64,000 nucleotides of DNA from Stutzerimonas stutzeri. Lineage in GTDB: Bacteria; Pseudomonadota; Gammaproteobacteria; Pseudomonadales; Pseudomonadaceae. Position numbers and translations under genes: made by a program. Shown here piece after piece: positions 53,977-64,000 of this stretch (positions within the stretch are counted from its first letter, which is position 1; the number at the start of each line of letters is the position of its first letter). The notes beneath the pieces are model-generated. The model saw only the letters and a program-made list of their open reading frames with translations. It searched no databases and had not been told where the DNA came from. The stretch lies in NCBI RefSeq assembly GCF_000219605.1, contig NC_015740.1:1302001-1366000 (forward strand), given 5' to 3'.

Positions 53977-54378
53977 ATGACACAGCGTGACGTTGTTTTT
54001 CCGCCGGGACGCCAGGCGCTCTACGAGCACAACCGCTATTCACCGGCCATCCGCGCCAATGGCCTGCTGTTCGTCTCCGGGCAGGTCGGCAGCCGCGAGG
54101 ATGGCTCGCCAGAGCCTGAGCTGGAGGCACAGGTCCGGCGCGCCTTCGACAACCTGAATGCGATTCTCGAGGCTGCAGGCTGCACCTTTGAGGATGTGAT
54201 CGACGTCACGGTGTTCATGGTCGATCCGCAGGCGATCTTCGAGCGGGTCTGGAACCTGGTGGTGTCCGAGTACTGGGGGCAGGCACCGCATCCGACGGTT
54301 ACCGCCGTGGGCGTGACCTGGCTCTATGGCTTTCAGTTCGAGATCAAGGTCATCGCCAGGCTGCCCGATGCGGCCTGA
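53977..54378 (+). CDS. RidA/YjgF-family protein
   Basis: This 133-residue Rid-family protein has SGQVGSREDGSPEPELEAQV and FDNLNAILEAAGCTFEDVID. Archetypal RidA hydrolyses reactive enamines/imines using a conserved Arg near the C-terminus. Here the usual RIDA-type C-terminal VEIEAIA is replaced by FEIKVIARLPDAA, so the exact subclass is unclear. The ATG at 53977 has TGGAGG upstream. Confidence 0.87.
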   Translation: MTQRDVVFPPGRQALYEHNRYSPAIRANGLLFVSGQVGSREDGSPEPELEAQVRRAFDNLNAILEAAGCTFEDVIDVTVFMVDPQAIFERVWNLVVSEYWGQAPHPTVTAVGVTWLYGFQFEIKVIARLPDAA

Positions 54379-54391
54379 GCGGCCGCGACGT

Positions 54392-55489
54392 TCAACCCAG
54401 CAAGGCGACGGTCTTGATCTGTGCCCACAGCTGCTGGCCAGGGGCGATCGCCAGCTGATCCGCCGACCGCCGGGTGATCCGCGCCAGCAGCGGCGTGCCT
54501 CCGGCATCCAGGCGCACCAGCACGTGCGCGGGAGTATCGGCCGCTACCACGGCTGCGACGCGCGCCGGCAGCAGGTTGGTGATGCTGCTGCCTTCGGCGC
54601 GCTGCAACGCCAGGCTTACGTCCCGCGCATGCACGCGAAAGCGCAGGCGCTGCCCCGGTGCTTCCGGGCGCTGCGAAACCAGCACTTCGCCACCGGGGAA
54701 AGTCAGTCGGGTCAGATGGTAGTGGACGTCGTGCTCAGCGACTTCGGCCTCGACCACCACGCCGGCGTCCTCGCTGAAGGCGGTGGGCAGGTCCAGCCGT
54801 GCCAGGGTCTCGCGCAGTTCGCCCTGGGCGATGGCCCGGCCCTGCTCCAGCAGCACCACGTGGTCGGCCAGCCGCGCCACTTCGTCCGGCGAGTGGCTGA
54901 CGTAGAGCACGGGGATATCCAGCTCGTCGTGCAGGCGCTCCAGGTAGGGCAGGATTTCGTTCTTGCGCCTGAGGTCCAGCGCCGCCAGCGGCTCGTCCAT
55001 CAGCAGCAGGCGCGGGCTGGTCAGCAGCGCGCGGGCGATGCCGACCCGCTGGCGCTCGCCGCCGGACAGCCGATCCGGCATGCGTTCGAGCAGGTGAGCG
55101 ATGCCCAGCAGTTCCACCGCCTGCTCCAAGGCCACGCGCCGAGCGTTGGCCGCCACACGGCGCATGCCGAACTCGAGATTCCGTCGCACCGACAGGTGCG
55201 CGAACAGGTTGGCGTCCTGGAACACGTAACCGATCGCGCGCTGATGCGGTGGTACGAACAGCTTGCGCGCGCAGTCCTGCCAGTGTTCGCCGTTGACGCT
55301 CAGCTGGCCGCGGCCAGAGCGTTCCAGCCCGGCGACGCAGCGCAACAGGGTGGTCTTGCCGGAGCCTGAATGGCCGAACAGCGCGGTGACACCACGGCCG
55401 GGCAGCTCCAGGTCGACATCCAGGCTGAAGTCGGCATAGTCGAGGCGAAAGCGTGCCTGGATTCCGCTGTTGGTTGCAGCGTCGCTCAT
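54392..55489 (-). CDS. modC: Molybdate ABC transporter ATP-binding protein ModC
   Basis: This 365-residue ATPase has Walker [11 protein letters not shown] near residue 40, the signature [20 protein letters not shown], Walker [13 protein letters not shown] and a C-terminal Mop/TOBE domain (about residue 295 on: [20 protein letters not shown]) that binds molybdate. ATG at 55489 overlaps the modB stop. Confidence 0.95.
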   Translation of the reverse strand: MSDAATNSGIQARFRLDYADFSLDVDLELPGRGVTALFGHSGSGKTTLLRCVAGLERSGRGQLSVNGEHWQDCARKLFVPPHQRAIGYVFQDANLFAHLSVRRNLEFGMRRVAANARRVALEQAVELLGIAHLLERMPDRLSGGERQRVGIARALLTSPRLLLMDEPLAALDLRRKNEILPYLERLHDELDIPVLYVSHSPDEVARLADHVVLLEQGRAIAQGELRETLARLDLPTAFSEDAGVVVEAEVAEHDVHYHLTRLTFPGGEVLVSQRPEAPGQRLRFRVHARDVSLALQRAEGSSITNLLPARVAAVVAADTPAHVLVRLDAGGTPLLARITRRSADQLAIAPGQQLWAQIKTVALLG

Positions 55490-56166
55490 CCGCGCCACCC
55501 TTGCTTCAACCGGCTGCCATAAAGCACCAGCAGCACCAGGAAGGAGAACAGCAGCATGCCGCCAGCCAGCCAGTGCGCCTGGGCGTACTCCATGGCCTCG
55601 ACATGATCGTAGATCTGCACCGACACCACGCGCGTCTGGCCCGGAATGTTGCCGCCGATCATCAGCACCACGCCGAACTCGCCGACGGTATGGGCGAAAC
55701 CGAGGATGCTGGCAGTGATGAAACCGGGGCGGGCGAGTGGCAGCACCACGCTGAAGAAGGTGTCCCAGGGGCCGGCGCGCAGCGTGGCGGCGGCTTCCAG
55801 CGGGCGCTCGCCAATGGCTTCGAAGGCGTTCTGCAAGGGCTGCACCACGAACGGCAGCGAGTAGAACACCGAGCCGACCACCAATCCGGCAAAAGTGAAG
55901 GGCAGGGTGCCCAGGCCTAGACTCTGGGTGAACTGGCCGATGAAGCCATTGGGCCCCATGGCCACCAGCAGGTAGAAGCCGAGCACCGTCGGCGGCAGCA
56001 CCAGCGGCAACGCGACCACGGCCCCGATCGGCCCTTTCATGCGCGAAGGGGTGCGTGCCAGCCACCAGGCGATGGGCGTGCCGATCAGCAGCAGGATCAG
56101 CGTGGTCACGCTGGCCAGTTTGAAGGTCAGCCAGATTGCTGCCAAGTCGACGCTGTCCAGCGGCAT
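55486..56166 (-). CDS. modB: Molybdate ABC transporter permease ModB
   Basis: This 226-residue permease has five TM helices and the EAA loop region ([20 protein letters not shown]). [20 protein letters not shown] is a typical ModB start. It sits 5 bases after modA and overlaps modC by 4. Confidence 0.95.
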   Translation of the reverse strand: MPLDSVDLAAIWLTFKLASVTTLILLLIGTPIAWWLARTPSRMKGPIGAVVALPLVLPPTVLGFYLLVAMGPNGFIGQFTQSLGLGTLPFTFAGLVVGSVFYSLPFVVQPLQNAFEAIGERPLEAAATLRAGPWDTFFSVVLPLARPGFITASILGFAHTVGEFGVVLMIGGNIPGQTRVVSVQIYDHVEAMEYAQAHWLAGGMLLFSFLVLLVLYGSRLKQGWRG

Positions 56167-56170
56167 GTTG

Positions 56171-56962
<792 letters not shown>

Positions 56963-57076
56963 TCATATTGCAGTTTGGCCAGGCTGTGATTGACCGGGCA
57001 CGCTTCGACGCTCACCGGCATTGTCGCGAGCACGCCGGGGGAGTAGCGTGTTGAATCCGTGATCGGAGAGCTGACC

Positions 57077-57625
57077 ATGAATATCACCCGCTCACTGGTA
57101 GTTCTGATGTTGGCCTTCGCCAGCGGCTCGGTGGTTGCCGCCGAATGTCCGGCACTGTTGCAACACGAGCTACCCAAGCTGCGCTCCAAGGACACCGTCG
57201 ATCTGTGCAGCCAGTTCCAGGGCAAGGCACTGGTAGTGGTCAATACGGCCAGCCATTGCGGATTCACTCCGCAGTTCAAGGGGCTTGAAGCGCTCTACCA
57301 GCGTTACAAGGAGGAAGACCTGGAGGTGCTTGGCGTGCCGTCAGACGATTTTTTTCAGGAGTCAGACGACGAGGCCGAGACGGCTGAGGTCTGTTACGTC
57401 AACTACGGCGTGACGTTCACCATGACCCAGACCCAGCCGGTGCGCGGGCGTGACGCTACGCCACTGTTTCGCGAACTGGCAGAGCAGGCCGGGGCAGCGC
57501 CGCGCTGGAACTTCTACAAGTACGTCGTCGACCGTGAAGGGCGAGTCGTTGCGCATTTTTCCAGCAAGGTGAAGCCGGATGACCCGCGGGTGATCGCTGC
57601 GGTGGAAAAAGCGCTGGCAAGGTAG
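57077..57625 (+). CDS. Secreted glutathione peroxidase-family protein
   Basis: This 182-residue protein begins with a signal peptide ([22 protein letters not shown]) and a GPx domain: [20 protein letters not shown] with the peroxidatic Cys, [20 protein letters not shown] where the usual NQFGGQEPG motif is altered, and [12 protein letters not shown]. The catalytic Gln found in NQFGxQ seems to be Gln in FFQESD. It would act in the periplasm, where the reductant may be thioredoxin-like rather than glutathione. Confidence 0.87.
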   Translation: MNITRSLVVLMLAFASGSVVAAECPALLQHELPKLRSKDTVDLCSQFQGKALVVVNTASHCGFTPQFKGLEALYQRYKEEDLEVLGVPSDDFFQESDDEAETAEVCYVNYGVTFTMTQTQPVRGRDATPLFRELAEQAGAAPRWNFYKYVVDREGRVVAHFSSKVKPDDPRVIAAVEKALAR

Positions 57626-57630
57626 AAAAG

Positions 57631-57659
57631 AAAAAGCCCCGGAGAACCGGGGCTTTTTT
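57631..57659. terminator. Bidirectional terminator between GPx and fadL
   Basis: AAAAAGCCCCGG-AGAA-CCGGGGCTTTTTT has A and T runs on opposite sides. The flanking genes converge here. Confidence 0.92.
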
Positions 57660-57671
57660 GTAGCGCTTGAA

Positions 57672-58994
57672 TCAGAAGCGGTAGCTGAGCGAGGCACCGA
57701 AACCGTGGGCGCTATTCTTGAACGTCGCGTCGTAGTTGGCTTCAAGCAGTCCGCCCTGATAGCTGCGGCTGCGGCTGATATCGACTTCTTCCTCTCGCAG
57801 GTACGAGTAAGCCAGGTCGACGGTCATGTCGTCGGTGGGATTCCACGCCAGGCCGAAGCTGATCGCGGTGCGGTCGCCCGTCGGGATGCGCGGAGAACGA
57901 TGGAGGTTGTTGGTCGGGCTCTGGTCGAAGGCCAGACCGGTACGCAGCGTCCATTCGCGGTTCAGCTTGTAGGCGGCACCGATGGCATAGGACCAGGTGT
58001 CATGCCAGTCCTGCTCTTCGACGATGGGCGCCAGGTTGCCTTGCAGCGGGCCCGGAATTCCGTCGTTCTCGATGATGATCGCTTCGAAGCGGCTCCAGCG
58101 GGTCCACATGGCACCGCCGTACAGCGTCCACTGGTCGTTGAGTTCGTGCGTCAGCGATACATCCACCGACTCTGGCGTGTCCAGGTCCAGGGAGGTATCG
58201 TACTTGCCAGATGCGCCGGATACATCGAACCCTGGTCCGGAAAGCTTGGTGTCGCCCTCAAGCTTGTACTTGACCTTGGAGTGGTAGGTGACACCCGCGC
58301 GGGTCTGCGGAGTGAATTCATAGAGCACGCCGGCATTGAAGCCGAGCGCCGTATCATTGCCCGTGACCTTCACTCGGCCATCGTTCGAGCCCAGCGGGCC
58401 GACAGGGTTCGGCGAGTTGCTTTGCAGCTCACCATCGATGCGGTTGATGGTCGGGCCGAAACCGACAGACAACTTGTCGTTGAAGCGGTAGCTGACGGTG
58501 GGCTGTACGGTGATCACGCGCACTTCACTGTAGTTGCCGAAGTAGCGCCCCTGATAGCCGCTCTCGTAGTCGGTGACCAGGCCGAACGGCACATAAACGC
58601 CAACGCCTGCAGCCCATTTGTCGTCGATCGGCTTGACGTAGTAGCCCATCGGCACTGCCGTGAAGGGGACCATGTCTCCGTCGTTGCTGCCACTGTATGG
58701 CACGGTCGCACCGCCGAGCGCCGGGCCCGAGAACGAACCGGAATTGTTCTTGATATCCGTCTTCGCATGGATCGCCGCCATGCCGAAGCTGACCTCTTCA
58801 CGCTTGAGGCGGGACATGCCGGCCGGGTTGCCGAAGAGGGTGGTGGCGTCGTCGGCGGAAGATGAGCGGCCTGCGAAGGAGGTGCCCATGCCGCTGATGC
58901 TTTGCTCGTTGAGGGCGAAACCGGCTGCCATTGCCTGGCTGGACAAGGCGCCTACGGCTACCGCGAGTGCGGTCTTCAACCATGTTGTTTTCAT
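57672..58994 (-). CDS. fadL: FadL-family outer membrane fatty acid transporter
   Basis: This 440-residue protein has a signal peptide (MKTTWLKTALAVAVGALSSQ, cleavage near AMAA) and then AGFALNEQSISGMGTSFAGR and TLFGNPAGMSRLKREEV, the N-terminal hatch (NPA motif) of FadL. A 14-strand barrel follows, ending YRF. It imports long-chain fatty acids or other hydrophobic compounds. The ATG at 58994 begins the signal peptide. Confidence 0.94.
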   Translation of the reverse strand: MKTTWLKTALAVAVGALSSQAMAAGFALNEQSISGMGTSFAGRSSSADDATTLFGNPAGMSRLKREEVSFGMAAIHAKTDIKNNSGSFSGPALGGATVPYSGSNDGDMVPFTAVPMGYYVKPIDDKWAAGVGVYVPFGLVTDYESGYQGRYFGNYSEVRVITVQPTVSYRFNDKLSVGFGPTINRIDGELQSNSPNPVGPLGSNDGRVKVTGNDTALGFNAGVLYEFTPQTRAGVTYHSKVKYKLEGDTKLSGPGFDVSGASGKYDTSLDLDTPESVDVSLTHELNDQWTLYGGAMWTRWSRFEAIIIENDGIPGPLQGNLAPIVEEQDWHDTWSYAIGAAYKLNREWTLRTGLAFDQSPTNNLHRSPRIPTGDRTAISFGLAWNPTDDMTVDLAYSYLREEEVDISRSRSYQGGLLEANYDATFKNSAHGFGASLSYRF

Positions 58995-59190
58995 TGTTGT
59001 ACTACTCCGGGATAAAAGCGGGTCGGAACCTAGCAACTTTCTCGGACAGGTAGCAAGACAATGAATTGCAATTTTTCGTAAAGATGGCGACTAACGGTTG
59101 TGAAAACAAATGTAACTTCGGCAAAACTGCAGAGGCGTATTGTGACTCGTCAGCCACGCCGCGCCTGCTGGCGCCGCGTGGGGATCGGAC

Positions 59191-60036
59191 TCAGGCGCAA
59201 GGCCGCCGGGTGTCGGTGATCCACTCGCTCCAGGAGCCGGGATAGAGCGTCGCCAGCGGATAGCCAGCCAGACACAGGGCAAACAGGTTGTGGCAGGCGG
59301 TCACGCCGGAGCCACAGTAGGCGACGGTGCGCTGGGGTGGCTTGTTGCCCAGCAGCGGTTCAAAGCGTCTGCGCAGCTGTTCGACCGGGAGAAACCGGCC
59401 GTCGCCGCGGAGATTCTCGGTGAACGGAACGCAAGTGGCATTGGGGATATGCCCGGCGATCGGATCGATGGGTTCGACTTCGCCGAGAAAGCGGGGCAGC
59501 GCGCGGGCGTCGAGCAGCGCCAGTTGCGGATCGTCGAGGCGCTCCTGAAGCGCGGAGGCATCGATGATCAGGCTGCTGTCGGTGCGCCCGCTGAAGGTGC
59601 CTGGCTCAGTATCGGGGATCGCTTCGTCCATCGGTAGACCGGCTTCGCGCCACGCCTTGAGGCCGCCATCGAGAAGGTAGATGCCGTCGCGTTTACCGAG
59701 CCAGAGCAGCAGCCACCATGCCCGTGCGGCAAAGGCACCGGGGCCGTCGTCGTACAGCACCACGTCGCTGTCGTCATCGAGGCCCCATTGGCGAAAGCGC
59801 GCTGCCAGCCGCTCCGGATCCGGCAGTGGGTGCCGGCCGGTGACCCCAGGGGTGACCGCGCCGGATAGGTCCTTCTCCAGGTCGGCGAACCGAGCGCCGG
59901 GAACATGGCCCTGGCGGTAGCTGCGCTCGCCGTAGGTGGAATCTTCCAGGGCGAAGCGGCAATCGAGAATGCGCAGCGCGGGATCGTCCAGGCGCCGGGC
60001 CAGTTGCTCGGCTGTGATGAGTTGTGCAAGTGGCAT
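59191..60036 (-). CDS. sseA: 3-mercaptopyruvate/thiosulfate sulfurtransferase
   Basis: This 281-residue two-rhodanese-domain enzyme starts MPLAQLITAEQLARRLDDPA at 60036. The catalytic loop CGSGVTA (VAYCGSGVTACHNLFAL, near residue 236) is the mercaptopyruvate-type sequence; thiosulfate-type enzymes usually have CRxGx[R/T]. It moves sulfane sulfur to cyanide or thiols. Divergent from rnd. Confidence 0.92.
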   Translation of the reverse strand: MPLAQLITAEQLARRLDDPALRILDCRFALEDSTYGERSYRQGHVPGARFADLEKDLSGAVTPGVTGRHPLPDPERLAARFRQWGLDDDSDVVLYDDGPGAFAARAWWLLLWLGKRDGIYLLDGGLKAWREAGLPMDEAIPDTEPGTFSGRTDSSLIIDASALQERLDDPQLALLDARALPRFLGEVEPIDPIAGHIPNATCVPFTENLRGDGRFLPVEQLRRRFEPLLGNKPPQRTVAYCGSGVTACHNLFALCLAGYPLATLYPGSWSEWITDTRRPCA

Positions 60037-60172
60037 CGTAAGCCTCCGGGGAAACATCGCTAAACACTACCAGCGTGCGCGCCGGCCATGAATGCCCGGC
60101 CGGTCGGATGCTCGATATATACTGCGCGCCTCGTTCGGCCGCGCGCCGGTCGTCAGCCGAAAAGGAGGCCGT

Positions 60173-61297
60173 GTGGCCATCGAAACTCAATGGGTCGTGG
60201 ATGATGCACATCTGGCCCGCCTCTGCGCCGAATGGCGCCAACTGCCATTTGTGGCGGTGGACACCGAATTCATGAGGGTGGACACCTTTTATCCCATCGC
60301 CGGGCTGGTGCAGGTCGGTGACGGGCGGCGCGCCTATCTGATCGACCCGCTGGCGGTGCGCGATTGGCGTCCGTTTGCCACACTGCTGGACGATGCTGCT
60401 GTGGTAAAGGTGCTGCATGCCTGCAGCGAGGACCTCGAAGTGCTGCTGCGCCTGACCGGCAGTCTGCCGCAGCCGCTGTTCGATACCCAGTTGGCCGCCG
60501 GCTACCTGAATATCGGCTTTTCCATGGGCTATTCGCGGCTGGTCCAGGCCGTGCTTGGCATCGAACTGCCCAAGGGCGAAACGCGCTCGGACTGGCTCCA
60601 GCGGCCGCTGAGCGAGATGCAGGTGCGCTACGCCGCCGAGGATGCGCAGCACCTGGCCGAACTCTACGAAGCGCTGCTGCCGAAGCTGTCGGACGACAAG
60701 CGAGCCTGGGTGCTGGAGGACGGTGCCGAGCTGGTCGCCAACCTGCAGCGCGAATCCGACCCGGAGGAGGCCTATCGAGAGGTCAAGCAGGCCTGGCGCC
60801 TCAAGCCTCAACAGCTGGCCGTGCTCAAGGTGCTGACCGCCTGGCGTGAGCGCCAGGCCCGAGCGCGCAACCAGCCGCGCAATCGCGTGTTGCGCGAGGC
60901 CAGTCTGTGGCCGCTGGCGCGTACCCAGCCGCGCGATCTGGTTACGCTGGCGCGCATCGATGAGATGCATCCGCGCACCGTACGCCAGGATGGTGAAGCC
61001 TTGCTGGCGATGATCCGCGAGGCTGCCGCGACGCCCGAACAGGATTGGCCGGCGGCGCTGCCGGAGCCGTTGCCGCTGGAAGTTTCCGGCGTGTTGAAGA
61101 AGTTGCGGGCGGTCGGCCAGCGCGAGGCGAAGGCGCTGGATATCGCGCCGGAGCTCATGCTGCGCAAGAAGACCCTGGAGGCACTGCTGAAAAGCGGCTA
61201 CCCCGACGGCCCTTATCAACTGCCCGATTCGCTGCGCGGCTGGCGCCGCGAGCGGATGGGGCAGGCCCTGCTGGATGTTCTGGAAAAACGCTCATGA
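60173..61297 (+). CDS. rnd: Ribonuclease D
   Basis: This 374-residue 3'-5' exonuclease trims tRNA ends. It starts at GTG 60173 with AAAGGAGGCC upstream ([17 protein letters not shown]). DEDDy residues lie in [44 protein letters not shown] and [17 protein letters not shown] domain from about residue 205. ycgL overlaps its 3' end. Confidence 0.95.
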   Translation: MAIETQWVVDDAHLARLCAEWRQLPFVAVDTEFMRVDTFYPIAGLVQVGDGRRAYLIDPLAVRDWRPFATLLDDAAVVKVLHACSEDLEVLLRLTGSLPQPLFDTQLAAGYLNIGFSMGYSRLVQAVLGIELPKGETRSDWLQRPLSEMQVRYAAEDAQHLAELYEALLPKLSDDKRAWVLEDGAELVANLQRESDPEEAYREVKQAWRLKPQQLAVLKVLTAWRERQARARNQPRNRVLREASLWPLARTQPRDLVTLARIDEMHPRTVRQDGEALLAMIREAAATPEQDWPAALPEPLPLEVSGVLKKLRAVGQREAKALDIAPELMLRKKTLEALLKSGYPDGPYQLPDSLRGWRRERMGQALLDVLEKRS

Positions 61298-61587
61298 AAC
61301 TCATCTGTTCCATTTACAAGAGCCCCCGCAAGGACGGCATGTACCTCTACGTCGACAAGCGCGATGCGCTCAAGCGCGTGCCCGAGGGCTTGCTCGCCGC
61401 ATTCGGCGCGCCGCAGCTGGCATTCGAGCTGGTCCTCACCCCGGAGCGCCAGCTGGCGCGCGAGGACATCAACAAGGTGCTCGCCAACATCGAGGCGCAG
61501 GGCTATCACCTGCAGATGCCGCCGGCCGAGGACGAGTACATCGAGCACCTGCCCGAGGAACTGCTGCGCATGAACGATCCCATGTGA
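61294..61587 (+). CDS. ycgL: YcgL-family protein
   Basis: This 97-residue conserved gamma-proteobacterial protein begins [20 protein letters not shown]. Its ATG overlaps the rnd stop (ATGA), as in many pseudomonads. Its function is unknown. Confidence 0.92.
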   Translation: MKLICSIYKSPRKDGMYLYVDKRDALKRVPEGLLAAFGAPQLAFELVLTPERQLAREDINKVLANIEAQGYHLQMPPAEDEYIEHLPEELLRMNDPM

Positions 61588-61677
61588 AGGTGCCCGGCCA
61601 GGCATGACCGGGGACAAGGTCGTGCCGGCGGATCGGACTATTCTGAAGTCGTCCGCACATGCATAGGGAGACGGCTC

Positions 61678-62085
61678 ATGAAAACGCGTTCCTGGGTACT
61701 CGGTTCGATCCTTGCCGGTCTGGCGATGTCTGCCAGCGCGCAGCCGGCGCCGGCCTACGACAACGAAGCCTGGCAGCAGCACTGGCAGAAGATGCAGGAA
61801 TATCGTCAGGCCTGGCAGGCCGCGAAGACGCCGGAAGAGCGGCAGAAGCTGCGGGACGAACACTGGCAGAGCATGCAGTCGACCATGGGCGCCATGGGAG
61901 GCTGCCCGATGGGCGGCCCGGGTGCCGGCATGGGCAAACAGGGCGGCAAGCCGATGCAGGGGGCAATGGGCGGCGGCCGCATGATGGCGGCACCGTCCAA
62001 GGAAATGCTCGACATGCGCATCCAGCATATGGAACAGATGCTCGAGCAGATGCGCAGCCATCGCGACATGCTCGACAAGCAGTAA
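61678..62085 (+). CDS. Met-rich secreted protein of unknown function
   Basis: This 135-residue protein has a signal peptide (MKTRSWVLGSILAGLAMSAS) and a mature part with helical repeats of WQQHWQKMQEYRQAWQAAKT, a Gly/Met-rich centre (MGAMGGCPMGGPGAGMG; MGGGRMMAAP) and a Met-rich tail (MLDMRIQHMEQMLEQMRSHR). About 21 Met residues and 4 His suggest binding of soft metals such as copper, or a Spy-like chaperone. Not recognised as a named family. Confidence 0.75.
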   Translation: MKTRSWVLGSILAGLAMSASAQPAPAYDNEAWQQHWQKMQEYRQAWQAAKTPEERQKLRDEHWQSMQSTMGAMGGCPMGGPGAGMGKQGGKPMQGAMGGGRMMAAPSKEMLDMRIQHMEQMLEQMRSHRDMLDKQ

Positions 62086-62211
62086 TCCGCCGCGTGGCTG
62101 CCTGCCGCTCCGGCCGGCGGCCACGGCTCAGACCTTGATCCGCCTGCCGGCTATTGGCCGGATATCCAGCAGTGGCTAGACTTGCCGCTTTTTCCCGGTA
62201 GTGACAGAGAG

Positions 62212-62661
62212 ATGGCGGCCAAAGTCGAACCCTTCTGGAAGCGCAAGACCCTCGCCGAGCTCGATTCGGCCGAGTGGGAGTCGCTATGCGACGGCTGCGG
62301 CCTCTGCTGCCTGCAGAAGCTCGAGGATGAGGAAGATGGCGCCGTGTACTACACGCGCATCGCCTGCCGCTTGCTCGATCTGAAGACCTGTCAATGCAGC
62401 GATTACCCCAATCGGCGCGCCAGCGTACCGGACTGCATTCAGCTCAATGCCCAGGACGCCGCACAGTTCAAGTGGCTTCCGCCCACCTGCGCCTACCGCC
62501 TGGTGGCCGAGCGCAAGGACCTGCCGCTCTGGCACCATCTGGTCTGTGGCGACCGCGAGGCGGTACACGTCGAGCGCATTTCCCAGGCCGGCAGGATGCT
62601 CGCTGAAGGCAGCGTTGCCGAGGAGCATTGGGAAGACCATCTGATTTTCCGTGCTGGTTGA
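62212..62661 (+). CDS. ycgN: YcgN-family (UPF0260) cysteine cluster protein
   Basis: This 149-residue protein ([20 protein letters not shown]) has [12 protein letters not shown] near residue 26, a later [17 protein letters not shown] and CIQL-CAYR. This is the UPF0260 arrangement, probably binding a metal or Fe-S cluster. Function unknown. It is near rnd-ycgL as in relatives. Confidence 0.9.
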   Translation: MAAKVEPFWKRKTLAELDSAEWESLCDGCGLCCLQKLEDEEDGAVYYTRIACRLLDLKTCQCSDYPNRRASVPDCIQLNAQDAAQFKWLPPTCAYRLVAERKDLPLWHHLVCGDREAVHVERISQAGRMLAEGSVAEEHWEDHLIFRAG

Positions 62662-62734
62662 ATCTAAGCGCCGATTGCATCGTCTCAAGATCAGCACACC
62701 CCTCGCGTTATCCGATTCCGTGGAGTTCTCTTCG

Positions 62735-63955
62735 ATGCTCGCTCGACTGCTGTCGTTGTTCGCTCTCGTTCTTTTCATCGTCGGCCCGGCACAGGCGGCC
62801 AAGCGGGTCGATCTTGACTATCACGTGCGCTTCCTCCCGGCGGAAGATCAGGCAGTGGTGCAGCTGATCCTGGAAAAGGGCGAGGCGGTCCGCAGCCTGC
62901 AGTTCAACCTGGGCGACGAGGGTTACTACAGCGACTTCCAGGCGGACGGCGAATGGCAGCAGGAGTCGCCAGCACTGGGCACCTGGCGACCTGCCCCCGG
63001 CAAGGCGACCCTGAGCTATCGCGTTCGCATCAGTCATCCCCGTGACAACGGGCGCTTCGATGCGCGGATGACGCCCGATTGGGCGCTGTTCCGCGGCGAT
63101 GATCTGGTGCCGCCGGCGCGGCTGGATCAGGTCGATGGCGTGAGCTTGGTGTCACGCATCAGCTTCGAGCTGCCGGAAGGCTGGAAGAGCATCGAAACCG
63201 GCTGGCCGCGAATCGGCAAGAACCGCTTTCGCGTGGACAACCGCGAGCGTCTGTTCGATCGCCCGACCGGCTGGATGCTGGCCGGCAAACTGGGCACCCG
63301 TCGCGCCAAGCTTGGCGAAACCGAGGTCACCGTCGCAGCGCCGGTAGGCGAGGGCGTGCGGCGGATGGACATCCTGACCATGCTTACCTTCGTCTGGCCG
63401 CAGGTGCAGAACGTCTTTCCCCGCGATCCGGCAAAGCTGCTGATAGTCGGTGCCGGCGATCCCATGTGGCGCGGTGGGCTCTCCGGACCCAATTCCCTGT
63501 ACATGCATGCCGACCGCCCGCTGGTCAGCGAGAACGGCACAAGCTCGCTGGTGCATGAGCTGGTGCATGTGTTCAGCCGCATCAAGGACACCGATCGCAG
63601 CGACTGGATCAGCGAAGGGCTGGCCGAATACTACGCCATCGAACTGGTGCGCCGTGCCGGAGGGATGAGCGAGGATCGTTATCAGGCAGTTCGGGAGCAC
63701 CTGATCAAATGGAGTCGCAAGGTCGATAGCCTGCGCACCGAGCATTCCACCGGCCCGATTACTGCGCGCGCCGTGTTGCTGTTGCAGGATCTGGACAAGG
63801 AAATCCGCCAGCGCAGCAAGGGGCGGCATTCGCTGGACGATGTCGCGCGCGGCCTGATGCGCATGGATACCGTCAGCACGGACGACTTCATCACCATAAC
63901 CGAAACGCTGCTCGGCGGCGGCTCGAAGGCGCTCAACACCCGACTGCTGCGCTGA
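62735..63955 (+). CDS. Secreted HELVH metallopeptidase-like protein
   Basis: This 406-residue protein begins with a signal peptide (MLARLLSLFALVLFIVGPAQ). A beta-rich N-terminal half precedes a catalytic-like region: SSLVHELVHVFSRIKDTDRS near residue 272 and WISEGLAEYYAIELVRRAGG. His-x-x-x-His and the downstream Glu (GLAEYY) form the gluzincin pattern (M1/M61-like). ATG at 62735 is the first one that starts a signal; the longer frame from 62651 overlaps ycgN. Confidence 0.78.
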   Translation: MLARLLSLFALVLFIVGPAQAAKRVDLDYHVRFLPAEDQAVVQLILEKGEAVRSLQFNLGDEGYYSDFQADGEWQQESPALGTWRPAPGKATLSYRVRISHPRDNGRFDARMTPDWALFRGDDLVPPARLDQVDGVSLVSRISFELPEGWKSIETGWPRIGKNRFRVDNRERLFDRPTGWMLAGKLGTRRAKLGETEVTVAAPVGEGVRRMDILTMLTFVWPQVQNVFPRDPAKLLIVGAGDPMWRGGLSGPNSLYMHADRPLVSENGTSSLVHELVHVFSRIKDTDRSDWISEGLAEYYAIELVRRAGGMSEDRYQAVREHLIKWSRKVDSLRTEHSTGPITARAVLLLQDLDKEIRQRSKGRHSLDDVARGLMRMDTVSTDDFITITETLLGGGSKALNTRLLR

Positions 63956-63983
63956 GTCCGAATCGCCAGGGTCGGCCCGCCCC

Positions 63984-64000
63984 ATGAGGAGACTTCTGTG
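63984..64000 (+). other. Start of a downstream gene (cut by window edge)
   Basis: Two overlapping possible starts stand at the edge: ATG at 63984 and GTG at 63998, the latter preceded by GAGGAG at a good distance. The product cannot be read from so few codons. Confidence 0.3.

Overview
The window looks like the chromosome of a pseudomonad of the Pseudomonas (Stutzerimonas) stutzeri group. It is GC-rich and carries periplasmic nitrate reductase (nap), a cydABX-type bd oxidase, NhaD, an aerobic-style cobalamin late pathway, and Pseudomonas-like housekeeping genes (rsuA, metG, apbC, dcd, ttcA, rnd, ycgL, ycgN). The species is inferred from protein flavour and gene order, not from a search.

Region 1 (1-13.7 kb) is the end of an integrated genomic island. 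It holds an OprD-type porin cut by the window edge, divergent from a complete czcCBA heavy-metal RND efflux operon, then a small secreted protein and a CDF zinc/cobalt exporter. Related palindromic operator-like sites (consensus ATTACAAATTTGTAAT) lie in both metal-gene intergenic regions. After these comes a scrambled zone: a truncated methyltransferase gene, two oppositely oriented Tn3-family transposase remnants, a 38-bp Tn3-type terminal inverted repeat, an XRE regulator and a LysR gene without its DNA-binding part. A 617-aa tyrosine recombinase follows, next to the 3' end of tRNA-Gly(CCC), the arrangement of ICEclc/IntB13-type elements. The other island end and the metal-sensing regulator are not in the window.

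Region 2 (13.7-40 kb) is core chromosome. In order it has rsuA, a CWC protein, metG, apbC, a cold-shock gene and dcd; napEDABC; an MFS carrier, sprT, two YIP1 paralogues, a DnaJ-related protein and ttcA. A DAHP synthase gene then follows an unusual 5' region with two small ORFs rich in Tyr/Phe/Trp codons around an intrinsic terminator, which suggests attenuation by aromatic amino acids. Next are a 3-methyladenine glycosylase homologue, two poorly characterised genes, cydP-cydA-cydB-cydX-ybgE, a sirtuin, two tandem NlpC/P60 lipoproteins, nhaD and a metallophosphoesterase.

Region 3 (40.4-52.9 kb) is a riboswitch-headed vitamin B12 operon: a cobalamin riboswitch, btuB, a BtuN-like membrane protein, cobO, cobB, bluB, a BtuF-like protein without a signal peptide, cobD, cobC, cobQ, cobU/P, cobT, an alpha-ribazole phosphatase and cobS. 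Most genes overlap by 1-8 bases. The operon combines B12 uptake, adenosylation, lower-ligand synthesis and nucleotide-loop assembly; the corrin-ring genes must lie elsewhere.

Region 4 (52.9-64 kb) has a LysR regulator divergent from a RidA protein, modABC (which would supply Mo for NapA), a glutathione peroxidase, fadL, sseA, rnd-ycgL, a Met-rich secreted protein, ycgN and a secreted HELVH metallopeptidase-like protein.
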